This document shows positions 8,292 to 16,737 of a DNA stretch of 64,000 nucleotides, in pieces (the stretch's first letter is position 1; every line of letters begins with the position of its first letter). The stretch is from Flavobacterium haoranii (GTDB taxonomy: Bacteria > Bacteroidota > Bacteroidia > Flavobacteriales > Flavobacteriaceae): positions 2,604,001 to 2,668,000 of the forward strand of contig NZ_CP045292.1 of NCBI RefSeq assembly GCF_009363055.1, read 5' to 3'. The notes under the pieces were generated by a model. The model did not search any database, was not told the origin of the DNA, and saw only the letters and a program-made list of their open reading frames with translations. Position numbers and translations under genes: made by a program.

Positions 8292-9066
8292 TATGGTAAT
8301 TTTATTTTATAATTAATAACAAAGTTGTTGGTAAAAATAGACAAAATTCCATCTTTATAACAAAAATTTGAAAAGGTATTTTTATCAACAACAATTTCAT
8401 ATGTTTTATTGTTAGGGAAATAGAAAATTTTTTGATTTTTTGAGTATAAATAATCATTTTGGCTAATTATTTCATAATTTTCAGCATCTGGAATTTTTTC
8501 GTAAGAATTTATTTTGCCAAAATAATTAATACTAAAAAGTTCATTTTCTTCATTGAGCCAGTAGAAATTATTGTAGCTTGAACGAGTTAATTTTATTTTT
8601 TCGTTTAGTGGATTTGAGATGAGCTGGAATTTGTTTTCAATTAAATTAAATAAACCAAATTTCATAGAATTGGTGTCAAAAAACCATAAAGAGTTTTGTC
8701 TTGATAATCCAATAGTTTCCCATATTAAACCAAAGTTGTTTCCATTTACTTGTGTGGTTTCGTTTAACTGATTGTCAAGTAAGACAATGGTGTTGAAATC
8801 TTTATAGAACAAAACTATTTGTAACGGATTTTGAATATCTACAAAGGTTATTTTGCCTAAAGTTAAGTTTTGATATGAAATGCTTTTGTTGTTATTTACT
8901 TTTACTAAGGTGTTTTTTTTAATGAAATAATAATTTTTATAAGCATCAGTTCCAATAAATTTTTCTGCTTCAAATGGGATAGAATCTATAATAGTTGTCT
9001 GAATTACTTCTTGCGAAAAGCAAATAAAAGTGAATAGTAAAAAAAATAATTAAAAAATTTAGGCAT
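8291..9066 (-). CDS. Uncharacterised secreted protein, frameshifted in signal peptide
   Basis: Not recognised as a named family. From 8291 to about 9050 the frame is open and gives a secreted-looking protein: hydrophobic leader ...FLLFTFICFSQEVIQ, then IIDSIPFEAEKFIGTDAYKNYYFIKKNTLVK and repeated short units alternating beta-strand-like motifs with W, F and Y (IWETIGLSRQNSLWFFDTNSMKFGLFNLIENKF), consistent with a beta-propeller. The only plausible ATG (9066, MPKFFNYFF) is in another frame. The A-run at 9039-9046 has 8 bases where 9 would join the two. Its stop overlaps the kinase ATG (TAATG). As read, the first ATG in the long frame is at 8812. It heads the kinase-folA operon. Confidence 0.7.
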
Positions 9067-9187
9067 CTATTTAATCCATTTTTGTTTTGAACAGTCTAAA
9101 GTACTATTTTAACTCTTAAAATCTATAAATTATTGTAACAAATAACGCTTTTGTTAGTCTTTTAATATATAAATAAATTTTACTGTA

Positions 9188-10075
9188 ATGAAAAAAATAC
9201 TTTACATCTTTTTTATTAGTCTTTTAACAGTTTCTGTTGACGCTCAAAACTTTCAAGGAATGGCAGTTTACGAATCTAAAACAAGTACTGCTGAAATGAT
9301 GAAAAACATGCCAAAACCAAAAGATGTAACTCCAGAAATGCAAAAAGGCATGGAGGAACGTTTGAAAAAAATGTTTGAGAGAACCTATGTTTTAAATTTT
9401 GATAAAACTACATCAATCTACAAAGAAGAAGAAAAATTAGATGCGCCTGGTCAAAGTAATCAAGGGGCGCGAATGATGATGAGCATGACAGGAAATGGAG
9501 GAACTAATTTCAAAAATGTAAAAGAGAAAAGATATGTTGTAGATAAAGAAGTTTTTGGAAAACAATTCTTAATTAAAGATACTTTGACTAATTTTAATTG
9601 GAAAATGGAAAGTGAAACAAGACAAATTGGAAATTATACTTGTTTTAAAGCCACTGCTGTAGTTCCTGTTTCCGATTCCGATTTTAGAAGTTTTAGATTT
9701 AGAGGAAATAAGGAAAATAGTGAAGTGAAAAAAGATTCTGCAAGTTCATCAAAAACGAATTTTATGGATCAAATAGAAAAACCAAAAGAGAAAACGGTTG
9801 TAGCTTGGTATGCTCCTGAAATTCCAGTAAATCAAGGTCCAGAAAATTATTGGGGATTACCAGGTTTAATTTTAGAAGTAAATGATGGAAGCACTACTAT
9901 TTTGTGTTCTAAAATTGTACTAAATTCTAAAGAAAGAGTTGAAATTAAAGAACCAAATAAAGGTAAAGAAGTTTCGCAAAAAGAGTTTGACGAAACTTTA
10001 AAAGCAAAAATAGAAGAAATGCAGGAAATGTTTCGTAATAATAGAGGTGGGGGACACGGTTTTGGTCCAAGATAA
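9188..10075 (+). CDS. GLPGLI family protein
   Basis: A 295-residue secreted protein with signal peptide (MKKILYIFFISLLTVSVDAQ). The family-defining motif is present as NYWGLPGLILEVNDG near residue 220, preceded by the usual WYAPEIPVNQGPENYWG. Two other family blocks are visible: 'VYESKTS' near the N-terminus and 'YTCFKATAVV' near residue 155. The C-terminus is rich in Gly and ends GGGHGFGPR. Function of the family is unknown. It is very often followed by a carboxypeptidase-regulatory-domain outer-membrane protein, as here (6-bp gap), so the two probably form one envelope unit. Confidence 0.88.
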   Translation: MKKILYIFFISLLTVSVDAQNFQGMAVYESKTSTAEMMKNMPKPKDVTPEMQKGMEERLKKMFERTYVLNFDKTTSIYKEEEKLDAPGQSNQGARMMMSMTGNGGTNFKNVKEKRYVVDKEVFGKQFLIKDTLTNFNWKMESETRQIGNYTCFKATAVVPVSDSDFRSFRFRGNKENSEVKKDSASSSKTNFMDQIEKPKEKTVVAWYAPEIPVNQGPENYWGLPGLILEVNDGSTTILCSKIVLNSKERVEIKEPNKGKEVSQKEFDETLKAKIEEMQEMFRNNRGGGHGFGPR

Positions 10076-10081
10076 TCGTAT

Positions 10082-12781
10082 ATGAAAAAAATTCTATTTC
10101 TATTGACAATGGTATTAAGTTGTAATGCTTTTGCTCAAAATATAAAGTTCGAGGGTTTTGTTAAAGATTCATTAGGGAATGGATTAGATATGGCGAATGT
10201 AATGGCTGTAAATAATCAAACAAAAGCTATGGATTCTTATGCTATTACAAATGAAAAAGGAAAGTACTTTTTAACCTTAAAAGCAAATACACCTTACACT
10301 ATTAAAGCGAGTTATATCGGTTTTTCTTCTTACGAGAAAAACGTTACTACAAGTTCTCAAAATATGACTTATGATATAAGTATGAGTCAGGGTGTGCAGT
10401 TAAAAGATGTTGAAGTTGTGTATGAAATGCCTGTAACAATTTCTGGAGATACTATTGTGTATAATTCCGATTCTTTTACAAATGGAACTGAACGTAAACT
10501 GGAAGATGTATTAAAAAAGCTTCCGGGAGTTGAGGTTAATAAAGACGGAGAAATTCAAGTTGAAGGGAAAACAGTTCAAAAAGTAATGGTCGAAGGAAAA
10601 GATTTTTTTGATGGCGATACTAAAATTGCTACAAAAAACATTCCTGCAGATGCATTAGACAAAATTCAAGTACTTCGTAATTACAATGAAGTTTCTAATT
10701 TAAAAGGTTTGGAGAATAATTCTAATGAAAATATAGCTATTAATATCAAATTAAAGGAAGGTAAAAAGAATTTTTGGTTTGGAGATATTAGCGCTGGTAT
10801 TGGAGTTGGACACGAAGAAGATCGATATATTGTAAATCCTAAGTTGTTTTATTATAGTCCAAAATACAGTATAAATGTAATTGGAAATATTAATAATATT
10901 GGCGAACTTCCTTTAACCATGCGCGATTATTTTAAATTCACAGGAGGATTTAAAAACATGATGCAAAAAGGAGGTTCTGCTTTTAATGTTTCTTCAAATG
11001 ATTTAGGGATTTTAGGATTACGAAACGATCAAGCAGCTAATATTGATACAAAATTTGGTGCGGCTAATTTTAGTTATAATCCTTCAAAATCTTGGACATT
11101 AAGCGGTTTCGGGATTTTCTTGGGAAATAAAACAAATATTGTAACTAATAGTGTTAACGATTTGCCAGAAGGTGCTTCAACAAATGATAAAGAAACACGA
11201 AACGAAGTATCGGAACAACAAAGTAATTTAGGGATTTTTAAACTAAGTTCGAGTTATGTTCCTTCTACAAAAGTTCATTTTGATTATGATGTTTTTTCTA
11301 AATTTTCTAATCAAAAAGAAGACCAACAAGTTATTTCTTCAGAAATTGGAGAAATCTATACAAACAAAGAACAAAAACCGTTTAGCATCAATCAGAACTT
11401 AAATTATTATTATACGCTAAACGATAAAAATGTTTTTGCTTTTGAAACCCAACATTTATTTCAACAAGAAGACCCGTTTTATAATGCAAATTTAGAAACA
11501 CTTCCTTTTGCACTTTCGGGTTATGATACTACTCAAAATAGAGATGATATTTCTCAAAACCGTTTTGTAAAAACCAATAAGTTAGACGCTAAATTCGATT
11601 ATTATTACATGCTAACACCAAAGAGTAATATTAATCTAACTTTAGGAAATACCTATTCGTATCAAAATTTTGATTCTTCTATCTTTCAAATTCTCGATAA
11701 TGGAAATGTCAATAATCTAGATGATGAGGCAAATACAAATAATGTAGATTATAGTTTTAACGATGTTTTTTTAGGATTGCATTATAAGTTTTTAATAGGA
11801 GAATTTACATTTAATCCAGGTGTAAGTTTGCATCATTATAATACTAAGGATTCACAATTAGGAACAGATCATACTACAAATTTTAATAGAATATTGCCTG
11901 ATGTTTTTGCGCAATGGCAAATAAAAAAATCGGAAACATTAACCTATAACTTTTCCCTAACTAATAATTTTACCGATATAGTTAAACTTTCTGAAGGTTA
12001 TGTGTTTTCAAATTACAATAGTTTATTTAGCGGGAATAGATATTTAGAAAATTCACTTTCACAAGTACATAGCCTAAGATATTTTAAATATAATATGTTT
12101 AATTTCGAAAATATATTTGCGGCTTTAAATTACACAAAACAAGTAGATGCGGTTAAAAACAAGGCTTTGTTAACAAGTATTAATCAAGTTTCAACCGCAG
12201 TAAATATGAATTCTAATTTTGCTGATGAAACTTTTACCGCAGCAGGAAACTACGGAAGATCATTTAAAAAATATTACAAAGCTTCAGCAGGTTTAAGTTT
12301 AAATTGGAGTAAGTTTAATAACATTCGTGTTTTCCCAACTGAAGAAGTGGTGCAAACAACTGAATCGTTTACTCAAAATTATAATGTTAGTTTTTCTACA
12401 AATTATAAAAAGCTTCCTAATTTAAGTTTAAAATATGGTTTTACTATTAACGATAACTCAAGTGACGTTTTCTATACCGATAATCCCTCGGTCGAATTAG
12501 AATATTACTTTTTAGATGCTTTTTCTTTTGTTTCAGAATACAGTTATTATCATAATAGAAATAAAGGTAAAACTATCGATTCTGAATACGATTTCTTATC
12601 GGCTAGTGTAATGTATCAAAAGAAAAATAGTAAATGGGAATGGAAATTATCCGGAACCAATTTGCTAGAAACAAAAGGATTAAATTCTAATAGTTTCAAT
12701 CAATTAGGCGGAACTAGTAGTTTTTCTAGTTATGTGGTCCAACCAAGATATATTATTCTAAGTTTAAAATATAATTTATAA
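10082..12781 (+). CDS. Outer-membrane beta-barrel protein with CarboxypepD-regulatory-like domain (TonB-receptor-like)
   Basis: An 899-residue protein: signal peptide (MKKILFLLTMVLSCNAFAQ), then an Ig-like CarboxypepD_reg domain (GFVKDSLGNGLDMANVMAVN...YTIKASYIGFSSYEKNVT), then a plug-like region (RKLEDVLKKLPGVEVNKDGEIQVEGKTVQKVMVEGKDFF), then a long barrel ending in YIILSLKYNL. The plug segment with 'LKKLPGVEV...G...V..V.VdGK.FF' is characteristic of the GLPGLI-linked receptor-like barrels. No clear TonB box can be assigned. It follows the GLPGLI gene in the same operon and ends at a strong terminator. The transported ligand is unknown. Confidence 0.85.
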   Translation: MKKILFLLTMVLSCNAFAQNIKFEGFVKDSLGNGLDMANVMAVNNQTKAMDSYAITNEKGKYFLTLKANTPYTIKASYIGFSSYEKNVTTSSQNMTYDISMSQGVQLKDVEVVYEMPVTISGDTIVYNSDSFTNGTERKLEDVLKKLPGVEVNKDGEIQVEGKTVQKVMVEGKDFFDGDTKIATKNIPADALDKIQVLRNYNEVSNLKGLENNSNENIAINIKLKEGKKNFWFGDISAGIGVGHEEDRYIVNPKLFYYSPKYSINVIGNINNIGELPLTMRDYFKFTGGFKNMMQKGGSAFNVSSNDLGILGLRNDQAANIDTKFGAANFSYNPSKSWTLSGFGIFLGNKTNIVTNSVNDLPEGASTNDKETRNEVSEQQSNLGIFKLSSSYVPSTKVHFDYDVFSKFSNQKEDQQVISSEIGEIYTNKEQKPFSINQNLNYYYTLNDKNVFAFETQHLFQQEDPFYNANLETLPFALSGYDTTQNRDDISQNRFVKTNKLDAKFDYYYMLTPKSNINLTLGNTYSYQNFDSSIFQILDNGNVNNLDDEANTNNVDYSFNDVFLGLHYKFLIGEFTFNPGVSLHHYNTKDSQLGTDHTTNFNRILPDVFAQWQIKKSETLTYNFSLTNNFTDIVKLSEGYVFSNYNSLFSGNRYLENSLSQVHSLRYFKYNMFNFENIFAALNYTKQVDAVKNKALLTSINQVSTAVNMNSNFADETFTAAGNYGRSFKKYYKASAGLSLNWSKFNNIRVFPTEEVVQTTESFTQNYNVSFSTNYKKLPNLSLKYGFTINDNSSDVFYTDNPSVELEYYFLDAFSFVSEYSYYHNRNKGKTIDSEYDFLSASVMYQKKNSKWEWKLSGTNLLETKGLNSNSFNQLGGTSSFSSYVVQPRYIILSLKYNL

Positions 12782-12786
12782 AAAAA

Positions 12787-12811
12787 AGGAGCTTTAAAAG
12801 CTCCTTTTTTT
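12787..12811. terminator. Bidirectional terminator between outer-membrane barrel gene and metK
   Basis: AGGAGCTTTAAAAGCTCCT is a near-perfect palindrome flanked by an A-run on the left and a T-run on the right, placed between convergent genes whose stops lie within a few bases of it. Confidence 0.9.
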
Positions 12812-14060
12812 ATGTATGAAATACTTCTTTAATTTTATCTACAAAGTCTAATTTTTCCCAAGTAAATAATTCAACTTCTGTTGTAACAGTTTCTCCGCTT
12901 GGCGAAGTAAAAGTTTTGGATACAATTTCAGGAGTTCTTCCCATGTGTCCGTAAGCAGCTGTTTCACTATAAATTGGATTACGTAGTTTTAAACGTTGTT
13001 CAATGAAATAAGGTCTCATGTCAAAAATTTCGGCAACCTTTTTAGCAATTTCACCGTCGTTTAAAGCCACTTTTGCAGTTCCATAAGTGTTAACATAGAT
13101 GTTTGTCGGTTCTGCGACACCAATAGCGTAAGAAACCTGAACTAAAACTTCATCAGCAACACCTGCAGCAACTAAGTTTTTAGCAATATGACGAGTTGCG
13201 TAAGCAGCAGAACGGTCTACTTTACTTGGATCTTTACCAGAAAAAGCACCACCACCATGAGCTCCTTTTCCGCCGTAAGTATCAACGATAATTTTTCTTC
13301 CAGTTAAACCAGTATCTCCATGTGGTCCGCCAATTACGAATTTCCCGGTTGGATTAATGTGATATTTAATATCGCTATTGAACAAATGTGCATATTGCTC
13401 ATTTTTAGCAATAACTCTAGGAATCAAAATTTCAATTATATCTTTTTTGATTTTAGCTAACATCGTTGGTTCGTCAGCAAACTCATCATGTTGTGTAGAA
13501 ACCACAATGGCATCTATACGAACCGGTTTGTTATCATCAGAATATTCTAAAGTAACTTGCGCTTTAGCATCGGGTCTTAAATAAGTAATAGCTGAATTTT
13601 CTCTTCGTAAAGCAGCTAATTCTTGTAAAAGTTGGTGAGATAATTTCAAGGCAAGTGGCATGTATTCTTCAGTTTCGCTAGTTGCATAACCAAACATCAT
13701 TCCTTGGTCACCAGCACCTTGTTCTTCTTTACTAGCTCTGTCAACACCTTGATTAATATCTTGAGATTGTTCGTGAATAGCAGATAGAACACCACATGAG
13801 TTAGCTTCAAACATGTATTCGCTTTTCGTGTAACCAATTTTCTTGATTACATCTCTAGCAATTTGTTGAACATCTAAATAAGTTTTTGATTTAACTTCAC
13901 CAGCTAAAATAACTTGACCAGTAGTAACTAGAGTTTCACAAGCTACTTTTGACTCTGCGTCAAAGGCTAAAAAGTTATCAATTAATGCATCTGAAATTTG
14001 ATCCGCAATTTTATCCGGATGTCCTTCACTAACAGATTCTGACGTAAATAAATAAGCCAT
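12810..14060 (-). CDS. metK: S-adenosylmethionine synthetase
   Basis: Makes SAM from methionine and ATP. 416 residues; the three-domain MetK signatures are complete: [20 protein letters not shown] at residues 9-28 (ATP/methionine site), [12 protein letters not shown] near 116, [21 protein letters not shown] near 253, and [20 protein letters not shown] (P-loop-like, near 278). No insertions or damage. It stands alone on the - strand, with a 122-nt leader that carries a SAM-II-like riboswitch starting just after a good promoter; end-product feedback by SAM on metK is therefore likely. It is the link between the methionine genes to its right and the methyl-transfer enzymes. Confidence 0.97.
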   Translation of the reverse strand: MAYLFTSESVSEGHPDKIADQISDALIDNFLAFDAESKVACETLVTTGQVILAGEVKSKTYLDVQQIARDVIKKIGYTKSEYMFEANSCGVLSAIHEQSQDINQGVDRASKEEQGAGDQGMMFGYATSETEEYMPLALKLSHQLLQELAALRRENSAITYLRPDAKAQVTLEYSDDNKPVRIDAIVVSTQHDEFADEPTMLAKIKKDIIEILIPRVIAKNEQYAHLFNSDIKYHINPTGKFVIGGPHGDTGLTGRKIIVDTYGGKGAHGGGAFSGKDPSKVDRSAAYATRHIAKNLVAAGVADEVLVQVSYAIGVAEPTNIYVNTYGTAKVALNDGEIAKKVAEIFDMRPYFIEQRLKLRNPIYSETAAYGHMGRTPEIVSKTFTSPSGETVTTEVELFTWEKLDFVDKIKEVFHT

Positions 14061-14127
14061 AATAATTTAATTTATTAGATAAGTGAGGGAAAATTTATTG
14101 CAGGAAAAAGCTAAAAGGAGTAATTGT

Positions 14128-14178
14128 ACTGCTTTAGCATTTTTTTATGAGGTTGCAATCAGTTCAAATTTTTCCTCT
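14128..14178 (-). ncRNA. SAM-II-like riboswitch in the metK leader
   Basis: Read on the - strand: GAGG (P1 5' arm, plus 14174-14177), loop AAAAATTTGAACTGATTGCAA, CCTC (P1 3' arm, plus 14149-14152), then ATAAAAAAATGCTAAAG and CAGT. The ordered blocks 'TTGCAA - P1 strand - ATAAA - TGCTAAA' match what I recall of the SAM-II consensus. The loop ACTG (plus 14160-14163) can pair with the 3' CAGT (plus 14128-14131), giving the required H-type pseudoknot. P1 is only 4 bp, which is a weakness. The position, 67 nt before metK and immediately after its promoter, supports the call. Confidence 0.75.
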
Positions 14179-14188
14179 AATTAGGCTA

Positions 14189-14218
14189 CAAAGTTATGAA
14201 ATGGAAATGAAATCCAAA
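14189..14218 (-). promoter_or_regulatory. metK promoter (Bacteroidetes type)
   Basis: On the - strand: TTTG (plus 14215-14218), 18-nt spacer, TAACTTTG (plus 14189-14196), a full match to TTTG-N17-23-TAnnTTTG. The predicted transcript begins around 14182, so the riboswitch sits at its 5' end. Confidence 0.7.
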
Positions 14219-14371
14219 TATTTTTTTGAAAAAATTATGATTTATGTTCCTGTTAATGCTTTAGAGTGATAATATGAATTAGATTCATTTTCTGTGAGTT
14301 GCTTAAATAGCTTTAAAATTTCTATTAAATTAGGAAGGTTATGGTTTAATTGTGAAAATTTTGTTATAAGT

Positions 14372-14402
14372 TTTGATGTTTAAAGTAATTAAACTAATTT
14401 TA
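14372..14402 (+). promoter_or_regulatory. Promoter of the cysteine leader-cysE-cysM unit
   Basis: TTTG at 14372-14375, 19-nt spacer, TAATTTTA at 14395-14402 (7 of the consensus positions; last G is A). The leader ORF begins 21 nt downstream. The 170 bases to its left (14197-14371) are AT-rich and show nothing else that can be supported. Confidence 0.6.
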
Positions 14403-14422
14403 CAATACAAAATGAAGAAAAA

Positions 14423-14494
14423 ATGAGATTTACTTGTTGTAGCGCGTGTACTTGTATGGGGAAAACATCCGCAGAGGAACGCTATTGCATTTAG
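14423..14494 (+). CDS. Cysteine-rich leader peptide (attenuator) ahead of cysE-cysM
   Basis: A 23-codon ORF. Residues 5, 6, 9, 11 and 22 are Cys (TCCSACTC at 4-11, and YC near the end). Five Cys in 23 residues directly before the two genes of cysteine synthesis is the pattern of an amino-acid-sensing leader. The ORF contains GCAGAGG at 14471-14477, which is complementary to the 5' arm of the downstream terminator (CCTCTGT, 14519-14525, one G-U pair; extends to 8 bp with C14470-G14526). A ribosome stalled on the Cys codons at 14435-14455 would leave this segment free to block the terminator; a ribosome reaching the stop at 14492 would cover it. No direct evidence of translation. Confidence 0.75.
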   Translation: MRFTCCSACTCMGKTSAEERYCI

Positions 14495-14514
14495 TTAAAC
14501 AAACTTTATATATG

Positions 14515-14548
14515 AAAGCCTCTGTGAAAATCCACAGAGGCTTTTTTA
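14515..14548 (+). terminator. Attenuator terminator before cysE
   Basis: AAAGCCTCTGTG (14515-14526) pairs perfectly with CACAGAGGCTTT (14533-14544) around AAAATC, followed by T-rich sequence. It lies between the Cys leader stop and the cysE start (14573), so it must be read through for expression of cysE-cysM. Confidence 0.88.
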
Positions 14549-14572
14549 TTTTCAATCCTATTCGAAAAACAA

Positions 14573-15391
14573 ATGAAAAATAAACTAAAAGAATTATTTG
14601 ATTTCAAACAGCAACAACAGCTTTTTTTGTTTGATAAGTTCAAAGCAGAAATTTGGAGCGAAGAACTTTTTAAATGGTTGTTTTTAGCAGGTGAAGAAAG
14701 TTGTCGCTTTGATTTGTTTGAAGAAAAAGTAACCGAGTTGAAAAGTGAACTAACTATTTTTTTGAAGCAATTAAAAGTTGAAAAAGCTTCAGAAGTTACA
14801 GCTTCATTTTTTGAAGAATTACCAACTATTCACAAGCTTTTGCTGGCTGATTTAGATGCTATATTGGAGTTTGATCCGGCAGCAAAATCACGTAGTGAAG
14901 TGTTGATGTCTTATCCTGGTTTTTTTACCATAGTAGTTCATAGAATAGCCTACTTTTTTTGGAACAAAGAAGTGCCGGTTTTTCCAAGAGTTCTTTCAGA
15001 ATATGCACATTCTAAAACAGGAATAGATATTCATCCGGCGGCTAAAATTGGAGAGCGCTTTTTTATCGATCATGGAACGGGAGTAGTAATTGGCGAAACC
15101 GCAGAAATAGGAAACGATGTAAAAATTTATCAGGGAGTTACGCTTGGAGCTTTAAGTGTAAGCAAAGACAAAGCCGAGCAAAAAAGACATCCGACTATTG
15201 AAGATGGTGTGATTATTTATGCGAATGCAACCATTTTAGGAGGGAAAACAATCGTAGGAAAAGGTTCCGTAATTGGCGGAAATGTTTGGTTAACCGAAAG
15301 TGTTCCTTCTCAAACTTTGGTTTTTCATAAAAGTGAAGTCATTGTGAAAGATAAAATCGATACCAGTAAAATAATCGATTTCAGTATATAA
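14573..15391 (+). CDS. cysE: Serine O-acetyltransferase
   Basis: Acetylates serine with acetyl-CoA to give O-acetylserine, the first committed step of cysteine synthesis. The N-terminal helical domain (residues 1-~135) is longer than the minimal SAT. The C-terminal left-handed beta-helix carries hexapeptide repeats: [44 protein letters not shown], with the catalytic [11 protein letters not shown] motif, then [22 protein letters not shown]. 272 residues. It is the first gene after the Cys attenuator and is followed 25 bp later by cysM, so the pair forms a two-gene cysteine operon. Confidence 0.95.
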   Translation: MKNKLKELFDFKQQQQLFLFDKFKAEIWSEELFKWLFLAGEESCRFDLFEEKVTELKSELTIFLKQLKVEKASEVTASFFEELPTIHKLLLADLDAILEFDPAAKSRSEVLMSYPGFFTIVVHRIAYFFWNKEVPVFPRVLSEYAHSKTGIDIHPAAKIGERFFIDHGTGVVIGETAEIGNDVKIYQGVTLGALSVSKDKAEQKRHPTIEDGVIIYANATILGGKTIVGKGSVIGGNVWLTESVPSQTLVFHKSEVIVKDKIDTSKIIDFSI

Positions 15392-15416
15392 TTGTAGAAT
15401 AATAAAACCAATAAAT

Positions 15417-16328
15417 ATGAAAGCAAATAATATTTTAGAAACTATCGGGAATACACCAGTAGTTAAATTGAACAAATTGTTTGGTGCTAATAAAAATGTA
15501 TTCATCAAACTAGAAAGAACAAATCCTGGAAATAGTATTAAAGACAGAATTGCTTTGGCAATGATTGAAGATGCTGAAGCTAAAGGTTTATTGAAACCGG
15601 ACAGCGTTATTGTTGAGCCTACTTCTGGTAATACGGGAATCGGACTGGCTTTAGTAGCTGCGGTGAAAGGATATAAAGTGATTTTAGTCATGCCAGAATC
15701 CATGAGTGTGGAACGAAGAAAATTGATGGAAATTTATGGAGCCGAATTTGATTTAACACCACGTGAAAAAGGAATGAAAGGTGCTATTGAACGCGCTGCC
15801 GAATTGGTAAAAGAAATTCCAAATGCATGGTCGCCTTCTCAATTTGATAATCCTGCCAATGTGGAAGTGCACCAACGAACAACTGCTCAAGAAATTTTAG
15901 CCGATTTTCCTGAAGGTGTAGATTACCTAATTACAGGCGTTGGAACAGGTGGACACATTACAGGTGTGGCTTCGGTTTTAAAAGAAAAATTTCCGAATGT
16001 AAAAGTAATCGCTGTAGAACCAGAAGCTTCGCCGGTGTTGAGTGGTGGTGAACCGGGACCGCATCCATTACAAGGAATTGGAGCTGGATTTTTTCCTAAA
16101 GTGTACAGACCTGAATTAATTGATGAAGTAATCACTGTGGGTAAAGACGAAGCGTTTGATTATGCTAGAAATATCGCCAAAGAAGAAGGAATTTTAGTCG
16201 GAATTTCAACAGGAGCTTCTTTAGCGGCAGTGTCTAAAAAAATCGAAAGCCTTCCGGATGATGCAGTCGTTTTAACATTCAACTACGACACGGGAGAGCG
16301 TTACCTTTCAATTGAAGGATTGTTTTAA
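15417..16328 (+). CDS. cysM: Cysteine synthase (O-acetylserine sulfhydrylase)
   Basis: PLP enzyme that replaces the acetyl group of O-acetylserine with sulfide to make cysteine. Motifs: [20 protein letters not shown] near residue 36 (PLP lysine in SIKDR), [15 protein letters not shown] near 64, [19 protein letters not shown] near 143, [12 protein letters not shown] near 172 and GISTGAS near 260. 303 residues is typical. The NPGNSIKDR wording leans to the CysM/CysK border, so the A or B isozyme name is not certain. Second gene of the cysteine operon; the methionine attenuator follows after 160 bp. Confidence 0.93.
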   Translation: MKANNILETIGNTPVVKLNKLFGANKNVFIKLERTNPGNSIKDRIALAMIEDAEAKGLLKPDSVIVEPTSGNTGIGLALVAAVKGYKVILVMPESMSVERRKLMEIYGAEFDLTPREKGMKGAIERAAELVKEIPNAWSPSQFDNPANVEVHQRTTAQEILADFPEGVDYLITGVGTGGHITGVASVLKEKFPNVKVIAVEPEASPVLSGGEPGPHPLQGIGAGFFPKVYRPELIDEVITVGKDEAFDYARNIAKEEGILVGISTGASLAAVSKKIESLPDDAVVLTFNYDTGERYLSIEGLF

Positions 16329-16461
16329 AGAGAAGTTCTCTTTTAATAGAATAATAATTTATTTAAACTAAACCTAAACGGTTTTAAAAACTATATTTTA
16401 GTTCAAAATAAGTAAAATTTAGAAAAAACAACTATTTATTTTTTTAAATAGAAAATAGTTC

Positions 16462-16469
16462 TAAATTTG
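16462..16469 (+). promoter_or_regulatory. Promoter -7 element of the methionine leader operon
   Basis: TAAATTTG, an exact TAnnTTTG match, 20 nt before the leader ATG. The -33 region is only T-rich (no clear TTTG). Predicted leader transcripts would start only a dozen bases before the ORF. Confidence 0.55.
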
Positions 16470-16489
16470 CCTTGTAAAAAAACGAAAAA

Positions 16490-16558
16490 ATGAAATTAAC
16501 TATGTGCAATATGTGTATGATGATGTGGAACAATCCGCAGAGGAACACTATGGCATAA
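16490..16558 (+). CDS. Methionine-rich leader peptide (attenuator) ahead of metY-metX-thrA-metZ
   Basis: A 22-codon ORF in which residues 1, 5, 8, 10, 11, 12 and 21 are Met and 6 and 9 are Cys (TMCNMCMMMW at 4-13). It precedes an operon making methionine from aspartate semialdehyde. The segment GCAGAGG at 16537-16543, within the ORF and after the Met run, is the exact complement of CCTCTGC (16594-16600), the 5' arm of the next terminator. Stalling at the Met codons (16502-16527) would free it to form an antiterminator. Nucleotide similarity to the Cys leader is obvious, including the ATG context and the block ATCCGCAGAGGAAC, but the two are read in different frames over that block. Translation is unproven. 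Confidence 0.78.
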   Translation: MKLTMCNMCMMMWNNPQRNTMA

Positions 16559-16590
16559 AGTAACTATTTTTCAAAAAACTATAATCCATA

Positions 16591-16618
16591 AAACCTCTGC
16601 TTTTGCAGAGGTTTTTTT
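16591..16618 (+). terminator. Attenuator terminator before the methionine operon
   Basis: AAACCTCTGC (16591-16600), TTTT loop, GCAGAGGTTT (16605-16614), then a T-run. A perfect 10-bp stem 33 nt after the Met leader stop. No other terminator separates it from metY at 16738. Confidence 0.9.
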
Positions 16619-16637
16619 ATAATTAAAACTCATAAAA

Positions 16638-16688
16638 ATGAAAGTGTATTTGCCGAGGCGATGTTGCCGAATGTGTTGCCTAGACTAG
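16638..16688 (+). CDS. Possible second mini-ORF with CCRMCC motif between attenuator and metY
   Basis: A 16-codon ORF (MKVYLPRRCCRMCCLD) with four Cys and two Met, beginning 20 nt after the attenuator T-run and ending 49 nt before metY. CCTAGA and TCTAGG (16679-16696) form a 6-bp hairpin over its stop codon, but with no T-run. It could be a second sulfur-sensing leader acting on translation, or chance. No homology recognised. Confidence 0.3.
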   Translation: MKVYLPRRCCRMCCLD

Positions 16689-16737
16689 ACTCTAGGAGAA
16701 TAAAATCAATAATACATTCATTAAAAAATAAAAAATT

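Noticed and set aside
14101-14125. A plus-strand SAM-II-like sequence (TTATTGCAGGAAAAAGCTAAAAGG)
   Set aside because: It resembles the 3' part of SAM-II but has no P1 partner and no + strand gene to control at that spacing; the - strand version has P1, pseudoknot, promoter and metK.
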